Both the position numbers and the translations under genes were made by a program. Below are positions 1 through 8,061 of a stretch of 54,070 nucleotides of DNA, piece by piece; the stretch's first letter is position 1; each line of letters starts with the position of its first letter. Location of the stretch: NCBI GenBank assembly GCA_013299115.1, contig JAAFKA010000030.1, positions 1-54,070 on the forward strand, in the 5' to 3' direction. This stretch comes from Cytophagales bacterium (GTDB taxonomy: Bacteria; Bacteroidota; Bacteroidia; Cytophagales; Thermoflexibacteraceae). The notes under the pieces are model-generated. The model ran no database searches. It worked only from the letters and a program-made list of their open reading frames with translations, and was not told the origin of the DNA.

Positions 1-161
1 AAACCTAAAGACTTACTTACTTGTAGACCTGACAAACCATCAGAGAGATGTAAAATAATTGTTGCCCGTTCTCTATCACGAGAACTGCCTGTAGTTTGTT
101 TGGATAAGGTGGTTAAGAATTCACGTTGTAGGGAACTCAAAACTATGGCGGGACTTTTCAT
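1..161 (-). CDS. IS630-type transposase, N-terminal fragment (runs off window)
   Basis: Read on the minus strand from an ATG at 161-159, the frame stays open to the window edge and encodes 53 residues. The pattern RERATIILHLSDGLSGLQVS followed by KSLG matches the N-terminal helix-turn-helix of IS630/Tc1-type transposases (RARIVLLxxxGLSNxEIAxxLG). This is the DNA-binding domain that recognises the IS ends. The DDE catalytic part would lie left of the window. The frame is too short for routine gene callers because the window cuts it. The IS end should lie between 162 and about 210, but I could not define an inverted repeat without the other end. It may be an intact or a broken IS copy. Confidence 0.6.
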   Translation of the reverse strand, partial: MKSPAIVLSSLQREFLTTLSKQTTGSSRDRERATIILHLSDGLSGLQVSKSLG

Positions 162-209
162 AGCACAAAGATAACCAAAAAAAGTAAAATAAAAAATAGG
201 CACTTATTT

Positions 210-575
210 ATGAGATGTAACAGTAGTTATCAAAAATATCCAGCTTATTTTGTACCTACTGCTGGGCAGTCTGCTGATTATGGTTCTTCTTTAATGAGGC
301 AAATGCAAACTACAATCAAACTTTTTGGTGCAACCGTAGATAAGATGGTAGAAGATAAAACCTCGCAAGTCGAGGCATCTTCTAAATCTTTGCATAATAT
401 TTTTACTAAAATAAACAGTGCCATACTTAGTGAAAATTTCGAGGAAGCAAGTTCCCTATCTTCTCAGTTTAATGCTCAATCTCAAAAACATACTCAACTT
501 GTAGAGCAGAAAAATCAACTAACAAATTTATCAAGTGAAATAAAGAAAATCCAAGAAGAATTTAACAAAAAATAA
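210..575 (+). CDS. hypothetical coiled-coil protein
   Basis: This is a 121-residue protein from an ATG just right of the transposase fragment. I do not recognise a family. The second half (about residues 45-120) is rich in E, K, Q, S and N with regular hydrophobic spacing and is probably helical or coiled coil. There is no signal peptide or membrane segment. Its ATG follows an A-rich leader, as is usual in Bacteroidota, and the next gene begins 8 bases after its stop, so the two may be co-transcribed. Its place at the head of an RHS-tip island makes a displaced toxin fragment or an immunity protein possible, but nothing in the sequence proves this. Confidence 0.5.
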   Translation: MRCNSSYQKYPAYFVPTAGQSADYGSSLMRQMQTTIKLFGATVDKMVEDKTSQVEASSKSLHNIFTKINSAILSENFEEASSLSSQFNAQSQKHTQLVEQKNQLTNLSSEIKKIQEEFNKK

Positions 576-582
576 TACAAAT

Positions 583-1239
583 ATGCACCTTTTAAATATT
601 GCTTTTGGTTTATTAATGTTTTTTCTCTCAATTTCTTGTAATGAAGCAAAGCAAAAAATTGAGAATAAAACATTTTATTTAGATACTTGTAAATTAGTTG
701 ATATTTTAAATGAAAAATATCAACTAAAAATAAGATATTCTTATGCAAATAGTAGTATCTACATAACTGACTTGTTAAGGCAGAAAGAATTTTATTTACC
801 TACATTTTTTCAGTTTAATCAATGTTTAAATTTTAATTACAAAGGAATTTTAATTAAAAAAAACAATAAAGTATTTGCGAAAAACTATGTGTTTTTTGAT
901 AAAAATAAATTGTTGGTTTCTTGTCAAGATGACTTAGGAATGTTGATTTTGTTTTATATAAAACTTAATGATAATGAGGTAGAATTATGTAGATTTTCTG
1001 AAAAAGAGGATGCTATTTTTTCTAAAAAAGGATATGTACTATTTTCTGAAAAATATCGTGAAATTAGCTTTACAGGAGAAAATATTGATACTTTGGTAAA
1101 TCAAAAATTTAAAGTTTATAGCACATTATACTATATTGATGTGAATAGTAACAAATTTGTATTGAAAAATAAAAAGGTAATAGACAGCTTAGTTGATTAT
1201 GGTAATGTACTTGATTACGATGCGGTGTTTAGTAGGTAA
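583..1239 (+). CDS. putative lipoprotein, unknown function
   Basis: This is a 218-residue protein with a short signal sequence ending in a lipobox-like LSISC (Cys19), so it is probably a lipoprotein. The mature part is rich in K, N, Y and F and low in G+C, unlike the RHS genes around it. No family is recognised. RHS-homologous sequence starts directly after its stop (1237-1239), so the gene sits in a chimeric junction of the RHS island. A lipoprotein immunity role is conceivable but is inference from position only. It lies 8 bases behind the preceding hypothetical gene, probably in the same transcript. Confidence 0.55.
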   Translation: MHLLNIAFGLLMFFLSISCNEAKQKIENKTFYLDTCKLVDILNEKYQLKIRYSYANSSIYITDLLRQKEFYLPTFFQFNQCLNFNYKGILIKKNNKVFAKNYVFFDKNKLLVSCQDDLGMLILFYIKLNDNEVELCRFSEKEDAIFSKKGYVLFSEKYREISFTGENIDTLVNQKFKVYSTLYYIDVNSNKFVLKNKKVIDSLVDYGNVLDYDAVFSR

Positions 1240-1243
1240 TTAA

Positions 1244-3883
1244 TTGTTGGGTCAATACCAAAATGTACCAGTCCGTTTGGCACAATATAACTATAACGAA
1301 TTAGGGCAGTTAAGCAACAAAAAGCTGCACCGCAACGGAGCAGGGGAATTTATCCAAAGCATGACCTTTGATTATAACATTCGGGGTTGGTTGCTTGCCC
1401 TGAATGGGGGCAAATTGAGTGGCACAGCCCAAAACGGAAACCTCTTTGCTTTTGCACTGCACTATAACACACTGAATAACAGCCTGATAGCCAACGGTGT
1501 GCGGCAATACAACGGCAACATAGCAGCCCAAACGTGGATTAGTCGCCGAGATAACACAGCACGTGGCTTTACTTACGAATACGACAACCTGAACAGGTTA
1601 GTTAAATCTACTTTTGTTTCTGCCAACGCAACCGAAAACAACAACTACAACACCGCCACGACTTACGACAAAAACGGAAATATCAACAGTATGTACCGTC
1701 GTGGTGTAACCCAACTTACGACCAACGCCAACGGACTGCCTGATTTTACCTATGACATCATGGACAACATGGCTTATTCTTACGAAAGAACCAACAACTC
1801 CAACCGTCTTTCCTCCGTTTATGACTACGCCACCTCTCAACGGGACTTGCCCGACTTCGACAATGGGGACAACGACGGCAATACCCCCGACTATGCTTAT
1901 GACGACAATGGCAATTTGATAAAAGATTTGAACAAAAAGATAGAGAAAATTGCTTACAATCGGTTAAATTTGCCGAGTGAAGTCGTTTTTACAGGCAAAG
2001 GAAAAATAACGTACAGTTATAATGCGGCGGGAGTGAAGCTGAGCAAAACAGTAGAGGAAGTTGGTAAACCTACCAAAATAATGACCTACGCCAATGGTTT
2101 TCTCTATGAAAATGGAGAACTCAAAGAGTTTGGCACTGCCGAAGGGCGTATGATTTTTCAAAAAACTCCCCCTTCGGGGGTTAGGGGGCTTTTTCAATAC
2201 CACTACAAAGACCATTTGGGCAATGTGAGAATGACTTTTGCACCTGATGTGCCGCAGGTGGAGGGTTTGCGGTTGTCGATGGAAGTGGATAGTTTGGCGA
2301 AAGAGGAGAAGGATTTTAGTAATATTGAATTGACAAGAACAGACCAAGAAGCAGCCGAAGGCAGAAGTTCTGCAAGGTTGGCAAAAAACAAAGGTAGTAT
2401 CAGTTCACGTACTTTACGAGTAGAAAAAGACGGAAAACTTACTTTGTCTGCAAGGGCTACGTATGATAATGAAAAAGTTATAAATCCGATTGAAAATTTA
2501 CCTACTGTTGCCGAAAAAACACTAAAAACTGCAACAGCAGCAGGTGCTTTGTTGGCTATTCAAGACATAAATATTGGTGGCGAAACGAAATCTAAATCAT
2601 TGAATTTCAATATTTTAGCTGTTGTTCCATTTATTAAAAACCTCTTTGTTAAACCTACTAAGGTTTCTCAAACCTTAGTAGGTTTGAGAAACCCACAGCC
2701 CAAAGGCTACATAGAAATTGCGGTTTATAAAGACAGTTTGCTTACCGAATTATTGCAGACAAAAACAACCCAAATCTCCGAAAAAGGGGAGTACTTTTGG
2801 GAAAACTTACAGGATAGTTTAACCTTTGATACTGATGGTTTTGTGGTCGTAAGTTTGCGTAATGAAAGTGAAAAAGACGTGCTTTTTGACGAATTGGACT
2901 TAAAAGTTTACGGTACGGAGAAAGCTGTGATTATTCAGGAAAATCATTATGAACCGTTTGGAATGACGTTGAAGGGGCTGGATTATGTGTTGAATGAAAA
3001 ATATAAAAATCAACAGTTATTTGGTGGCAAAGAACTAACCGAAGATTTAGGGCTGGAGGGTTACGATTTTGTGAATAGAGGTTATGACCCACAAAAAGGC
3101 AGTTTCAACCAGATAGACCCCTTAGCTGATAAAATGCGGAGGTATAGTCCTTATGTGTATTGTTTTGATAATCCGTTGCGGTTTATTGACCCTGATGGGA
3201 TGATGCCTATTCCTCCTGTTTCTATTGGTTTGATGCTAACAAAAATCAAACTCTTTGAAATGCACTTTTTAGAAAAAAGGGGACTTAATAAAGCCGAAGC
3301 AGCAGTTGTAGCTACTAATGAATTAGATGCAATAAAGGTAGATGGTGCAGCCAAAGAAGCAGTAAATTTCGAAAACGAGTTAAGACCTGCATCAGCAAAA
3401 CGTGGAGACGGAGATATGTTTAATGCACTAAAACACGCCTATTGGTCTGCCCGTAGTGCGCAAGCAGTGGGCAAAGAGGAAGCCAAAAAATTTACAGATG
3501 CTCATGAAGCAGGTCAGGTAGAACCAAATGGAGAGCAGACAGCACACTCAAAATCAGACTTAAACAACAATGAGGTAGGGCTGAACATAGGAGAAAATAA
3601 TAGCCAAGCACCAGCCTCCAAAATTATGCAGCTTTTGTTGGGTGCTGCCAAAGAAGGTAAATTATCTGTTGTAACTACTGATTCACAAGGTAATCCAACT
3701 GTCCAAAAGGTAACTATAAACAAAACACAGCAAACGGCTCTTTATAGGGCAATTCAAAATCAGCAAAAATTAGAAAAGGAAATAGACGAACACCTCCGTA
3801 TCAAGAAGGTTCAAAAGACCCGAAATTTATTAGTTATGGTTTTAGGGGCGGTGCCCTTGACCCACACAGGGCAAAATTTGTGA
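1244..3883 (+). CDS. 5'-truncated RHS-repeat protein with HAYW-type C-terminal tip
   Basis: RHS/YD-repeat proteins build a shell that encloses a C-terminal toxin. This 879-residue frame opens with a TTG in mid-repeat, with no signal peptide or N-terminal shell, so it looks like an orphan tip rather than a whole RHS gene. YD-type repeats occupy about residues 1-330. The segment YHYKDHLGNVRM is the Bacteroidota RHS signature. The RHS core runs from ENHYEPFGM to RFIDPDG (about residues 565-645). The variable tip carries ALKHAYW (about 725), DAHE and DLNNNEVG, the motif set of a DUF6973-like domain common on RHS/WapA tips. Two palindromes are inserted in frame (2164-2195 and 2651-2685). The last 30 residues look wrong because of a frameshift near 3790 (see next entry). 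Confidence 0.75.
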   Translation: MLGQYQNVPVRLAQYNYNELGQLSNKKLHRNGAGEFIQSMTFDYNIRGWLLALNGGKLSGTAQNGNLFAFALHYNTLNNSLIANGVRQYNGNIAAQTWISRRDNTARGFTYEYDNLNRLVKSTFVSANATENNNYNTATTYDKNGNINSMYRRGVTQLTTNANGLPDFTYDIMDNMAYSYERTNNSNRLSSVYDYATSQRDLPDFDNGDNDGNTPDYAYDDNGNLIKDLNKKIEKIAYNRLNLPSEVVFTGKGKITYSYNAAGVKLSKTVEEVGKPTKIMTYANGFLYENGELKEFGTAEGRMIFQKTPPSGVRGLFQYHYKDHLGNVRMTFAPDVPQVEGLRLSMEVDSLAKEEKDFSNIELTRTDQEAAEGRSSARLAKNKGSISSRTLRVEKDGKLTLSARATYDNEKVINPIENLPTVAEKTLKTATAAGALLAIQDINIGGETKSKSLNFNILAVVPFIKNLFVKPTKVSQTLVGLRNPQPKGYIEIAVYKDSLLTELLQTKTTQISEKGEYFWENLQDSLTFDTDGFVVVSLRNESEKDVLFDELDLKVYGTEKAVIIQENHYEPFGMTLKGLDYVLNEKYKNQQLFGGKELTEDLGLEGYDFVNRGYDPQKGSFNQIDPLADKMRRYSPYVYCFDNPLRFIDPDGMMPIPPVSIGLMLTKIKLFEMHFLEKRGLNKAEAAVVATNELDAIKVDGAAKEAVNFENELRPASAKRGDGDMFNALKHAYWSARSAQAVGKEEAKKFTDAHEAGQVEPNGEQTAHSKSDLNNNEVGLNIGENNSQAPASKIMQLLLGAAKEGKLSVVTTDSQGNPTVQKVTINKTQQTALYRAIQNQQKLEKEIDEHLRIKKVQKTRNLLVMVLGAVPLTHTGQNL
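2164..2195. repeat. G/C-rich in-frame palindromic element, copy 1
   Basis: The palindrome centres on CCCCCTTCGGGGG and is followed by GTTAGGGGGCT; read on the other strand this is AGCCCCCTAACCCCC plus GAAGGGGG. It sits inside the RHS reading frame and adds TPPSGVRG just before the RHS signature YHYKDHLG without breaking the frame. Related copies occur at 4308-4335, 50260-50304 and 53972-54000, all within genes. Confidence 0.7.
2651..2685. repeat. perfect 16-bp-arm palindrome inside RHS gene
   Basis: AAACCTACTAAGGTTT is followed by a 3-base loop and its exact reverse complement. It is translated in frame (PTKVSQTLVGL) between the conserved blocks VPFIKNLF and KGYIEI. The other two RHS copies carry different palindromes at the equivalent place. 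Confidence 0.8.
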
Positions 3884-3987
3884 TAAGAAAAGCATATAGT
3901 GCAGGTTCTGATACAAGCAGCAACTCTAAAGGTTATCAAATCTATATGCACTTAAATGATGGTAGAAAATTTGGTAGCTACAAATAA
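3790..3987 (+). pseudogene. frameshifted C-terminal end of the RHS tip
   Basis: After about position 3790 the main frame ends in a hydrophobic run that does not look like a domain. The frame starting at 3793 (frame 1) continues with TPPYQEGSKDPKFISYGFRG and then GALDPHRAKFVIRK, up to GRKFGSYK and a stop at 3985-3987. Its residue make-up fits the preceding tip far better than the annotated tail. The simplest reading is an indel between about 3770 and 3800 that joins the two frames, either a real inactivating mutation or a sequencing error. The function of this 65-residue end is not recognised. Confidence 0.5.
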
Positions 3988-4019
3988 TATACATTTTTTG
4001 CTGGCAATTTATAAATTTA

Positions 4020-4934
4020 GCAGGAGAAAAAGCAGTCAAAATAACTAAAAATCAGACAGTTAGCAGTCGAGTTGTTCGAGTGCAAAAAGGTGGCAGTTTG
4101 GCAGTTTCTGCGTTTGCCACTTTTGACAAAGCAACTGTTGAAACTTTGGCAGTGGTCGTAGAGCCTGCCAATAGTTTCAAATTGCCTATTTTGGCAGGTG
4201 CAGCAGCAGCTTTGTCAGTTCAAGATGTGAATGTTGGAAATGAAACAAAAAGTAAAGCATTGGTTTTCAGTCCTTTGGCTATCATTCCGTTTGTAAAAAA
4301 TTTATTCAGCCCCCTAACCCCCAACAGGGGGAATTCAAAGGCTGTTCGTGTGCCTTTGCAACCTGAAAAGCCAAAAGCTTATTTGGAAATTTCTATTTTT
4401 GCAGATAGTTTGCAAACTAATCTATTGACTACCAAACAATTAGCAATTTCGGAACAAGCCGAAATTTTTTGGGAGAAATTGCAAGATAGTTTAGTAATTG
4501 AGCAAGATGGTTTTGCTGTTGTTTCTCTAAAAAATACTTCTGATTTGCCTGTTCTTTTCGATAACTTAGAACTCAAAGTTTATGGTACTGAAAAAGCAAT
4601 AATCATTCAGGAGAATCATTACGAACCCTACGGAATGACTTTAAAAGGTTTGGATTATGTTATAAATCCTGCACAAAAAAATCAGTTTTTGTATAATGAT
4701 GGGACAGAAAGAGAGGAAAGTATGGGCTTGGAGTGGGATGAAACTCCGTTTAGACCGTATGATAAGAATTTGGGGAGGTTTACAGGGGTAGATAAATTGG
4801 CTGATTTCTATATGAGTGTATCACCTTATATTTATTCTTTAAACAATCCTATTAGTTTTAATGACCCAAGTGGGTTGAAACCAGAAGGCGAAACATGGGA
4901 GGGATTATGGCAAAGAATACAAAATTATCCGTAA
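4020..4934 (+). pseudogene. RHS fragment 2, core present, toxin tip missing
   Basis: RHS homology begins around 4020 (AGEKAVKI..SSRVVRVQKGG), well before the GTG at 4080, the first usable start. It corresponds to RHS copy 1 from about residue 385 on. The core runs through NHYEPYGMTLKGLDYV and NQFLYNDGTEREE to SFNDPSGLKPEG and stops 16 residues later (QRIQNYP). No toxin domain remains and the N-terminal shell is absent. The blocks LAIIPFVKNLF and DSLVIEQDGFAVVSL align with copy 1, but synonymous codons differ throughout, so this is an old paralogue and not a recent duplication. A G/C-rich palindrome lies at 4308-4335. I treat it as a displaced, decayed RHS tip. Confidence 0.75.
4308..4335. repeat. 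G/C-rich in-frame palindromic element, copy 2
   Basis: AGCCCCCTAACCCCC followed by AACAGGGGGAATT. It is translated as SPLTPNRGNS directly after NLF in RHS fragment 2 and keeps the frame. It occupies the same protein position as the different palindrome of RHS copy 1. Confidence 0.7.
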
Positions 4935-4952
4935 CAAGCCCTTTAGGGCTTG
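4935..4952. repeat. REP-like hairpin after RHS fragment 2
   Basis: CAAGCCCTTTAGGGCTTG is a perfect 18-base palindrome with a CTTTAG apex, preceded by GTAA. The apex matches the GTAG-tailed REP family found elsewhere in the window. It lies directly after the stop of the RHS fragment and may also act as a terminator. Confidence 0.55.
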
Positions 4953-5392
4953 CCAAAGAAAAAAAAATCTCAATTGTACTTTTTATGGTTTTTATCAAAA
5001 ATTAAGTTTAAGTGATAAACTCGGCTAAAAAAGTATTTTTATCATTTTTTATATTTTTGTTTGTTTTATCAAAAATAAAGTTTTATCATTGCAGCAAATA
5101 ACAAGAGTGAATAAAGCAAAAGGGATACCTCTCTTCAAAAAATTGTGGCGTAAATGGCTAAGTCCTACGACCTCTTACAAAATTATGAGCCCCTTTTGAG
5201 TGTTTGCGGTGATTTCTAACGGATAATTGAAGCAAGAAACTGTTAAGACACTTGACTTCTCATACAATTTTGTAATTTGTAACCCGCAAACTCTTTTATT
5301 CACTGCGGATTGCCGCCCACTTGTATTTTTTATAGATTTAGCTTGCAATTCTTTTCGTTTTTTCGCACCCAAAACCCAGAAAAACGCAACCT
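4953..5392. other. gene-free stretch in RHS island
   Basis: No convincing coding sequence is seen on either strand. It holds two similar direct motifs (TTATCAAAAATTAAGTTT and TTATCAAAAATAAAGTTTT, near 4988 and 5068). It is probably a remnant between two RHS tip cassettes. The frame of the following toxin stays open upstream of 5393, so its start is uncertain. Confidence 0.4.
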
Positions 5393-6003
5393 TTGGAATA
5401 TACAGGCAGAAATTCTACAGCAGCACGTGGTCGTGAAATTTTGCATAGGCAACTAAATTATATGTATGGTGGGTATTCGCCTGCTCAAACAGATGATTTA
5501 GATGAACTAATGGCAATGGGTAGTATAGTTGGTGCAGATGTAATTACAGATTGGTATTTCATTTTATCAGATTTACATAAAAAACAGTATGGTATGGCAG
5601 GAGTTAGTGCTGCTGCCATGTTGATACCAGGAATGCCTGCCTCTGTAGCAAAAGCAGGAGTTAATACATTAGCACAAAAAGCAACCTATTTGCATTCATT
5701 ATTACATAAATTCAAACAAATGCTAACAACTACAGCTGTAGCAAGAGCTAAAACTCCTGATGGCATTATTGTTGAATTAGTTGCACATAGCGACAATTAT
5801 TTACCAAAAGAAATTAAAGATGCCTTGATGAAGGACAGTATGGAGTAAGTGGAGTTGCTGGACACGCAGAAACTTCTATTCTTGATGCAGCGTCTGAATA
5901 CGGTTATGAAGTATTAGAAATTGCAGCATCACGACCTATTTGTCCATCTTGTGCAAATAAAATGAATCAGGCAGGTGTTAAAGCTAAAAGCCCACTAAAA
6001 TAA
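5393..6003 (+). pseudogene. orphan pretoxin plus cytidine-deaminase-like toxin tip, frameshifted
   Basis: The first 151 codons (TTG start, stop at 5846-5848) carry a pretoxin-like hydrophobic region (GADVITDWYFILSDL, then AAAMLIPGMPASVAK). They then enter a domain beginning TTTAVARAKTPDGIIVEL. The stop is premature: from 5833 the +1-type frame continues with GQYGVSGVAGHAETSILDAA and later RPICPSCANKM to a stop at 6001-6003. HAE and PxCxxC are the zinc-binding and catalytic signatures of the deaminase superfamily, as in YwqJ/BURPS668_1122-type polymorphic toxins that edit nucleic acid bases. One missing A near 5830 (ATGAAGGACAG for ATGAAAGGACAG) explains everything. No RHS shell precedes it, so this is an orphan tip cassette. 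The following gene is probably its immunity protein. Confidence 0.75.
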
Positions 6004-6011
6004 TTATAAAA

Positions 6012-6533
6012 ATGATGATGACAGAAATTAATTTTTCAGGTCTTTCAGAAAACCAACTTTTAGCATTTGGTAAAATTTTTTTTGAAAGAACTTTTGTATT
6101 ATATCAATTATTTTCAAAAGAAAATAATTTTGGTAATTCTGATAAATTATTAGCATTTGTCAAGGATATTGTTTTTTCTTTTGGTAAAACAACCAGTATT
6201 TCTGAAGAACAAGTATCATCATTGTTAATCCTGTCGCCTGATGCAGATGATTTTAGCATTTTTGAAACAGCACAAACAATAGATGTCTGTTCTATTGTAT
6301 TTGAATTATTAAATTTTACAGACAAAGACGGAGAACACATTATTAATATATCAAATTTATGTAAAGATATTATTTACAAATATGTGGTGCATAAAAGCAA
6401 AGGTAGTATAACAGATAGTGATGTTTATCAAAGTAATGAAATGCAAAGAGAGAAAGAAATGCAACAAATCATTATTAATGATATTCAAAATAATAGTGTA
6501 AAAAAAGAATACCAAAATATTTTGAATATTTAA
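6012..6533 (+). CDS. DUF416/YjaG-like protein, likely immunity protein
   Basis: A 173-residue cytoplasmic protein starting 8 bases after the end of the deaminase tip. The block LSPDADDFSIFETAQTIDVC followed by NISNLCKDIIYKYV resembles the DUF416 (YjaG-like) helical family (SPDTDDFDSxxAxxAxDAC...). In RHS and related systems the gene directly behind a toxin tip normally encodes the matching immunity protein. That is the likely role here, by position rather than by direct evidence. It is A+T-rich like other immunity genes. If its toxin is dead because of the frameshift, it may now be kept only as protection against relatives. Confidence 0.6.
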   Translation: MMMTEINFSGLSENQLLAFGKIFFERTFVLYQLFSKENNFGNSDKLLAFVKDIVFSFGKTTSISEEQVSSLLILSPDADDFSIFETAQTIDVCSIVFELLNFTDKDGEHIINISNLCKDIIYKYVVHKSKGSITDSDVYQSNEMQREKEMQQIIINDIQNNSVKKEYQNILNI

Positions 6534-6619
6534 ATTTTGAATAAACAAAATTGTTTATCATACTAAAGTTTGTTCGTAAAAAAATAATTGTAATTTTACA
6601 AAGTTAAAAGAGAAAAATC

Positions 6620-6877
6620 ATGGAAAATATATTAGCTATTTCCGAAATCAAAGCCTTGTATCCAGATGAGTGGGTTTTACTTGGCAATCCTGTTATGGAT
6701 GAAAGCAAATTGGAAGTGTTTTCAGGTATTCCTTTGTTTCATAGCAAAGATAAAAAAGAAGTTTGTTATATGGGTAGAAACAAAACATCAAACTTTGATA
6801 AAATTACCTTAATTTATACAGGTACTTTCAAACCTACACGAAAAATTACAGGCATTTTTAATAGACTTTCAAAATGA
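6620..6877 (+). CDS. small protein paired with retropepsin-like protease
   Basis: An 85-residue protein whose pattern YPDEWVLLGNPVMDE...GIPLFHSKDKKEVCYMGR...TLIYTG...KITGIF fits a conserved small family of unknown function. Members of that family sit next to aspartyl-protease genes in Bacteroidota and cyanobacteria. Here it overlaps the protease gene by four bases (ATGA), so the two are translationally coupled. It has no signal peptide or membrane segment. Its presence between a toxin-immunity pair and an RHS remnant suggests it moved in as a gene pair. Confidence 0.65.
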   Translation: MENILAISEIKALYPDEWVLLGNPVMDESKLEVFSGIPLFHSKDKKEVCYMGRNKTSNFDKITLIYTGTFKPTRKITGIFNRLSK

Positions 6878-7263
6878 CCTACCAATTTAAACGTGAACCA
6901 GAAAGTGGACTTTTACTCGTAAATATTGAGATAGACCACAAATTTGAACTGAAAATGATTTTAGATACTGGTGCTACCAATACAACGATTGACAGCAACG
7001 CATTGTATCTACTTGGCTATGACCTAAAAGATACCGTTGGAAGTGTTGAAATTGAAACTGCTAACGGAATTATTGAAACCGCAATTTTTGAAATAGATAC
7101 TTTTGTTTCATTAGGTTTGACAAAGCAAAAATTTCAAATTCAGGTATATGACTTTTTAGCACATGGTATTTTTTCTGATTACAATGGACTCATTGGACTT
7201 GATTTTTTAGAAGGGACTAAGTTCTGCGTGGACACACGAGAAAATACAATAACTTTGTCTTAA
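6874..7263 (+). CDS. retropepsin-like aspartic protease
   Basis: A 129-residue single-domain protease. The catalytic motif is LDTGATNT (about residues 31-38), followed by a flap-like region and GLIGLDFL (about 107-114), the second hydrophobic-Gly motif of retropepsins. One domain means it should act as a homodimer. It has no signal peptide, so it is cytoplasmic. It is coupled to the preceding 85-residue gene by an ATGA overlap. RHS-homologous sequence begins exactly at its stop codon, so the pair lies at a recombination joint. Substrate unknown; prokaryotic retropepsins of this type have been proposed to process partner proteins. Confidence 0.8.
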   Translation: MTYQFKREPESGLLLVNIEIDHKFELKMILDTGATNTTIDSNALYLLGYDLKDTVGSVEIETANGIIETAIFEIDTFVSLGLTKQKFQIQVYDFLAHGIFSDYNGLIGLDFLEGTKFCVDTRENTITLS

Positions 7264-8061
7264 CCTGAACAGGTTAGTCAAATCTACCTTTGTTTCTGCC
7301 AATGCAACCGAAAACAACAACTACAACACCGCCACCACTTACGACAAAAACGGAAACATCACTTCCATGTTCAGGCGTGGAGTCGTTGCCTGTAGTGTCG
7401 GGCTTCAGCCCGACTTCACGTATGGGGTGATGGATAACATGGCTTATTCTTACGAAAAAACCAACAACTCCAAATCATTACAAAGACCACTTGGGCAATG
7501 TGAGAATGACTTTTGCACCTGATGTGCCGCAGGTGGAGGGTTTGAGATTGACAGCCGAAGTTGATAGTGCAGCAAAGGAAAGCAAAAACTTCACAAATCT
7601 TACGCACAAGTGCGGAGGCGTATAAAGGCAGCAGTTCTGTTGTTTTGGCAAGAGAAAAAGGAATGATAAGCAGCCAAGCCATGAAAGTAGAGCAAGGTGG
7701 CAGTTTGGCGTATAGCCTTGCTTACAAAGCAAACGAAACAGAAACTTTGGCAGTGGCTGCAAGCCCTGCCAATAGTTTCAAATTGCCTATGCGGGTTTAA
7801 AACCTTAGAAGGTTTGCGGACAGACAAAGCCCAAGCAAGTATTTCATTCCGTATTTACACAGACAGTACTTTGTCGGCTCTTAGTTGGGAAAAAACAGTT
7901 TCTTTGCAAGAGGTTACAGAATGGGCAACTGCAAAAGATAGTTTGCAAATTCCTGAAAGTGGCTATTTGGTTGTACTCCTAAAAAATGAAAATAACAAAG
8001 AAACCTTACTTGACGAATTGGACTTAAAAGATTACGGTACGGAAAAGGCTGTAATTATACT
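7264..8061 (+). pseudogene. RHS fragment 3, multiply disrupted
   Basis: DNA homologous to RHS copy 1 starts sharply at 7262-7264 (LNRLVKSTFVSANATENNNY) and ends at about 8057 within YGTEKAVII, just before the RHS core. Relative to copy 1 it lacks the part between NNS (about 7470) and HYKDHLG. It shifts frame there, again near 7610 and again at 7796, where a stop (GCGGGTTTAAAA) lies inside a degenerate palindrome. A REP element (7391-7414) replaces part of the YD repeats. The recognisable later pieces are EAYKGSSSVVLAREKG and SFRIYTDSTLSALSWEKT. No core or toxin remains. It cannot make a working protein. Confidence 0.85.
7391..7414 (+). repeat. GTAG-tailed REP hairpin, inside RHS fragment 3
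   Basis: TGTAG is followed by GTCGGGCTTCAGCCCGAC, a perfect 18-base palindrome with the CTTCAG apex. It is read in frame (ACSVGLQPDF) where the RHS paralogue has TTNANGLPDF, so it was inserted or substituted there. Confidence 0.7.

Noticed and set aside
5175-5436. Overlapping frames on both strands between RHS fragment 2 and the deaminase tip
   Set aside because: Mutually overlapping, no domains, composition of non-coding DNA.
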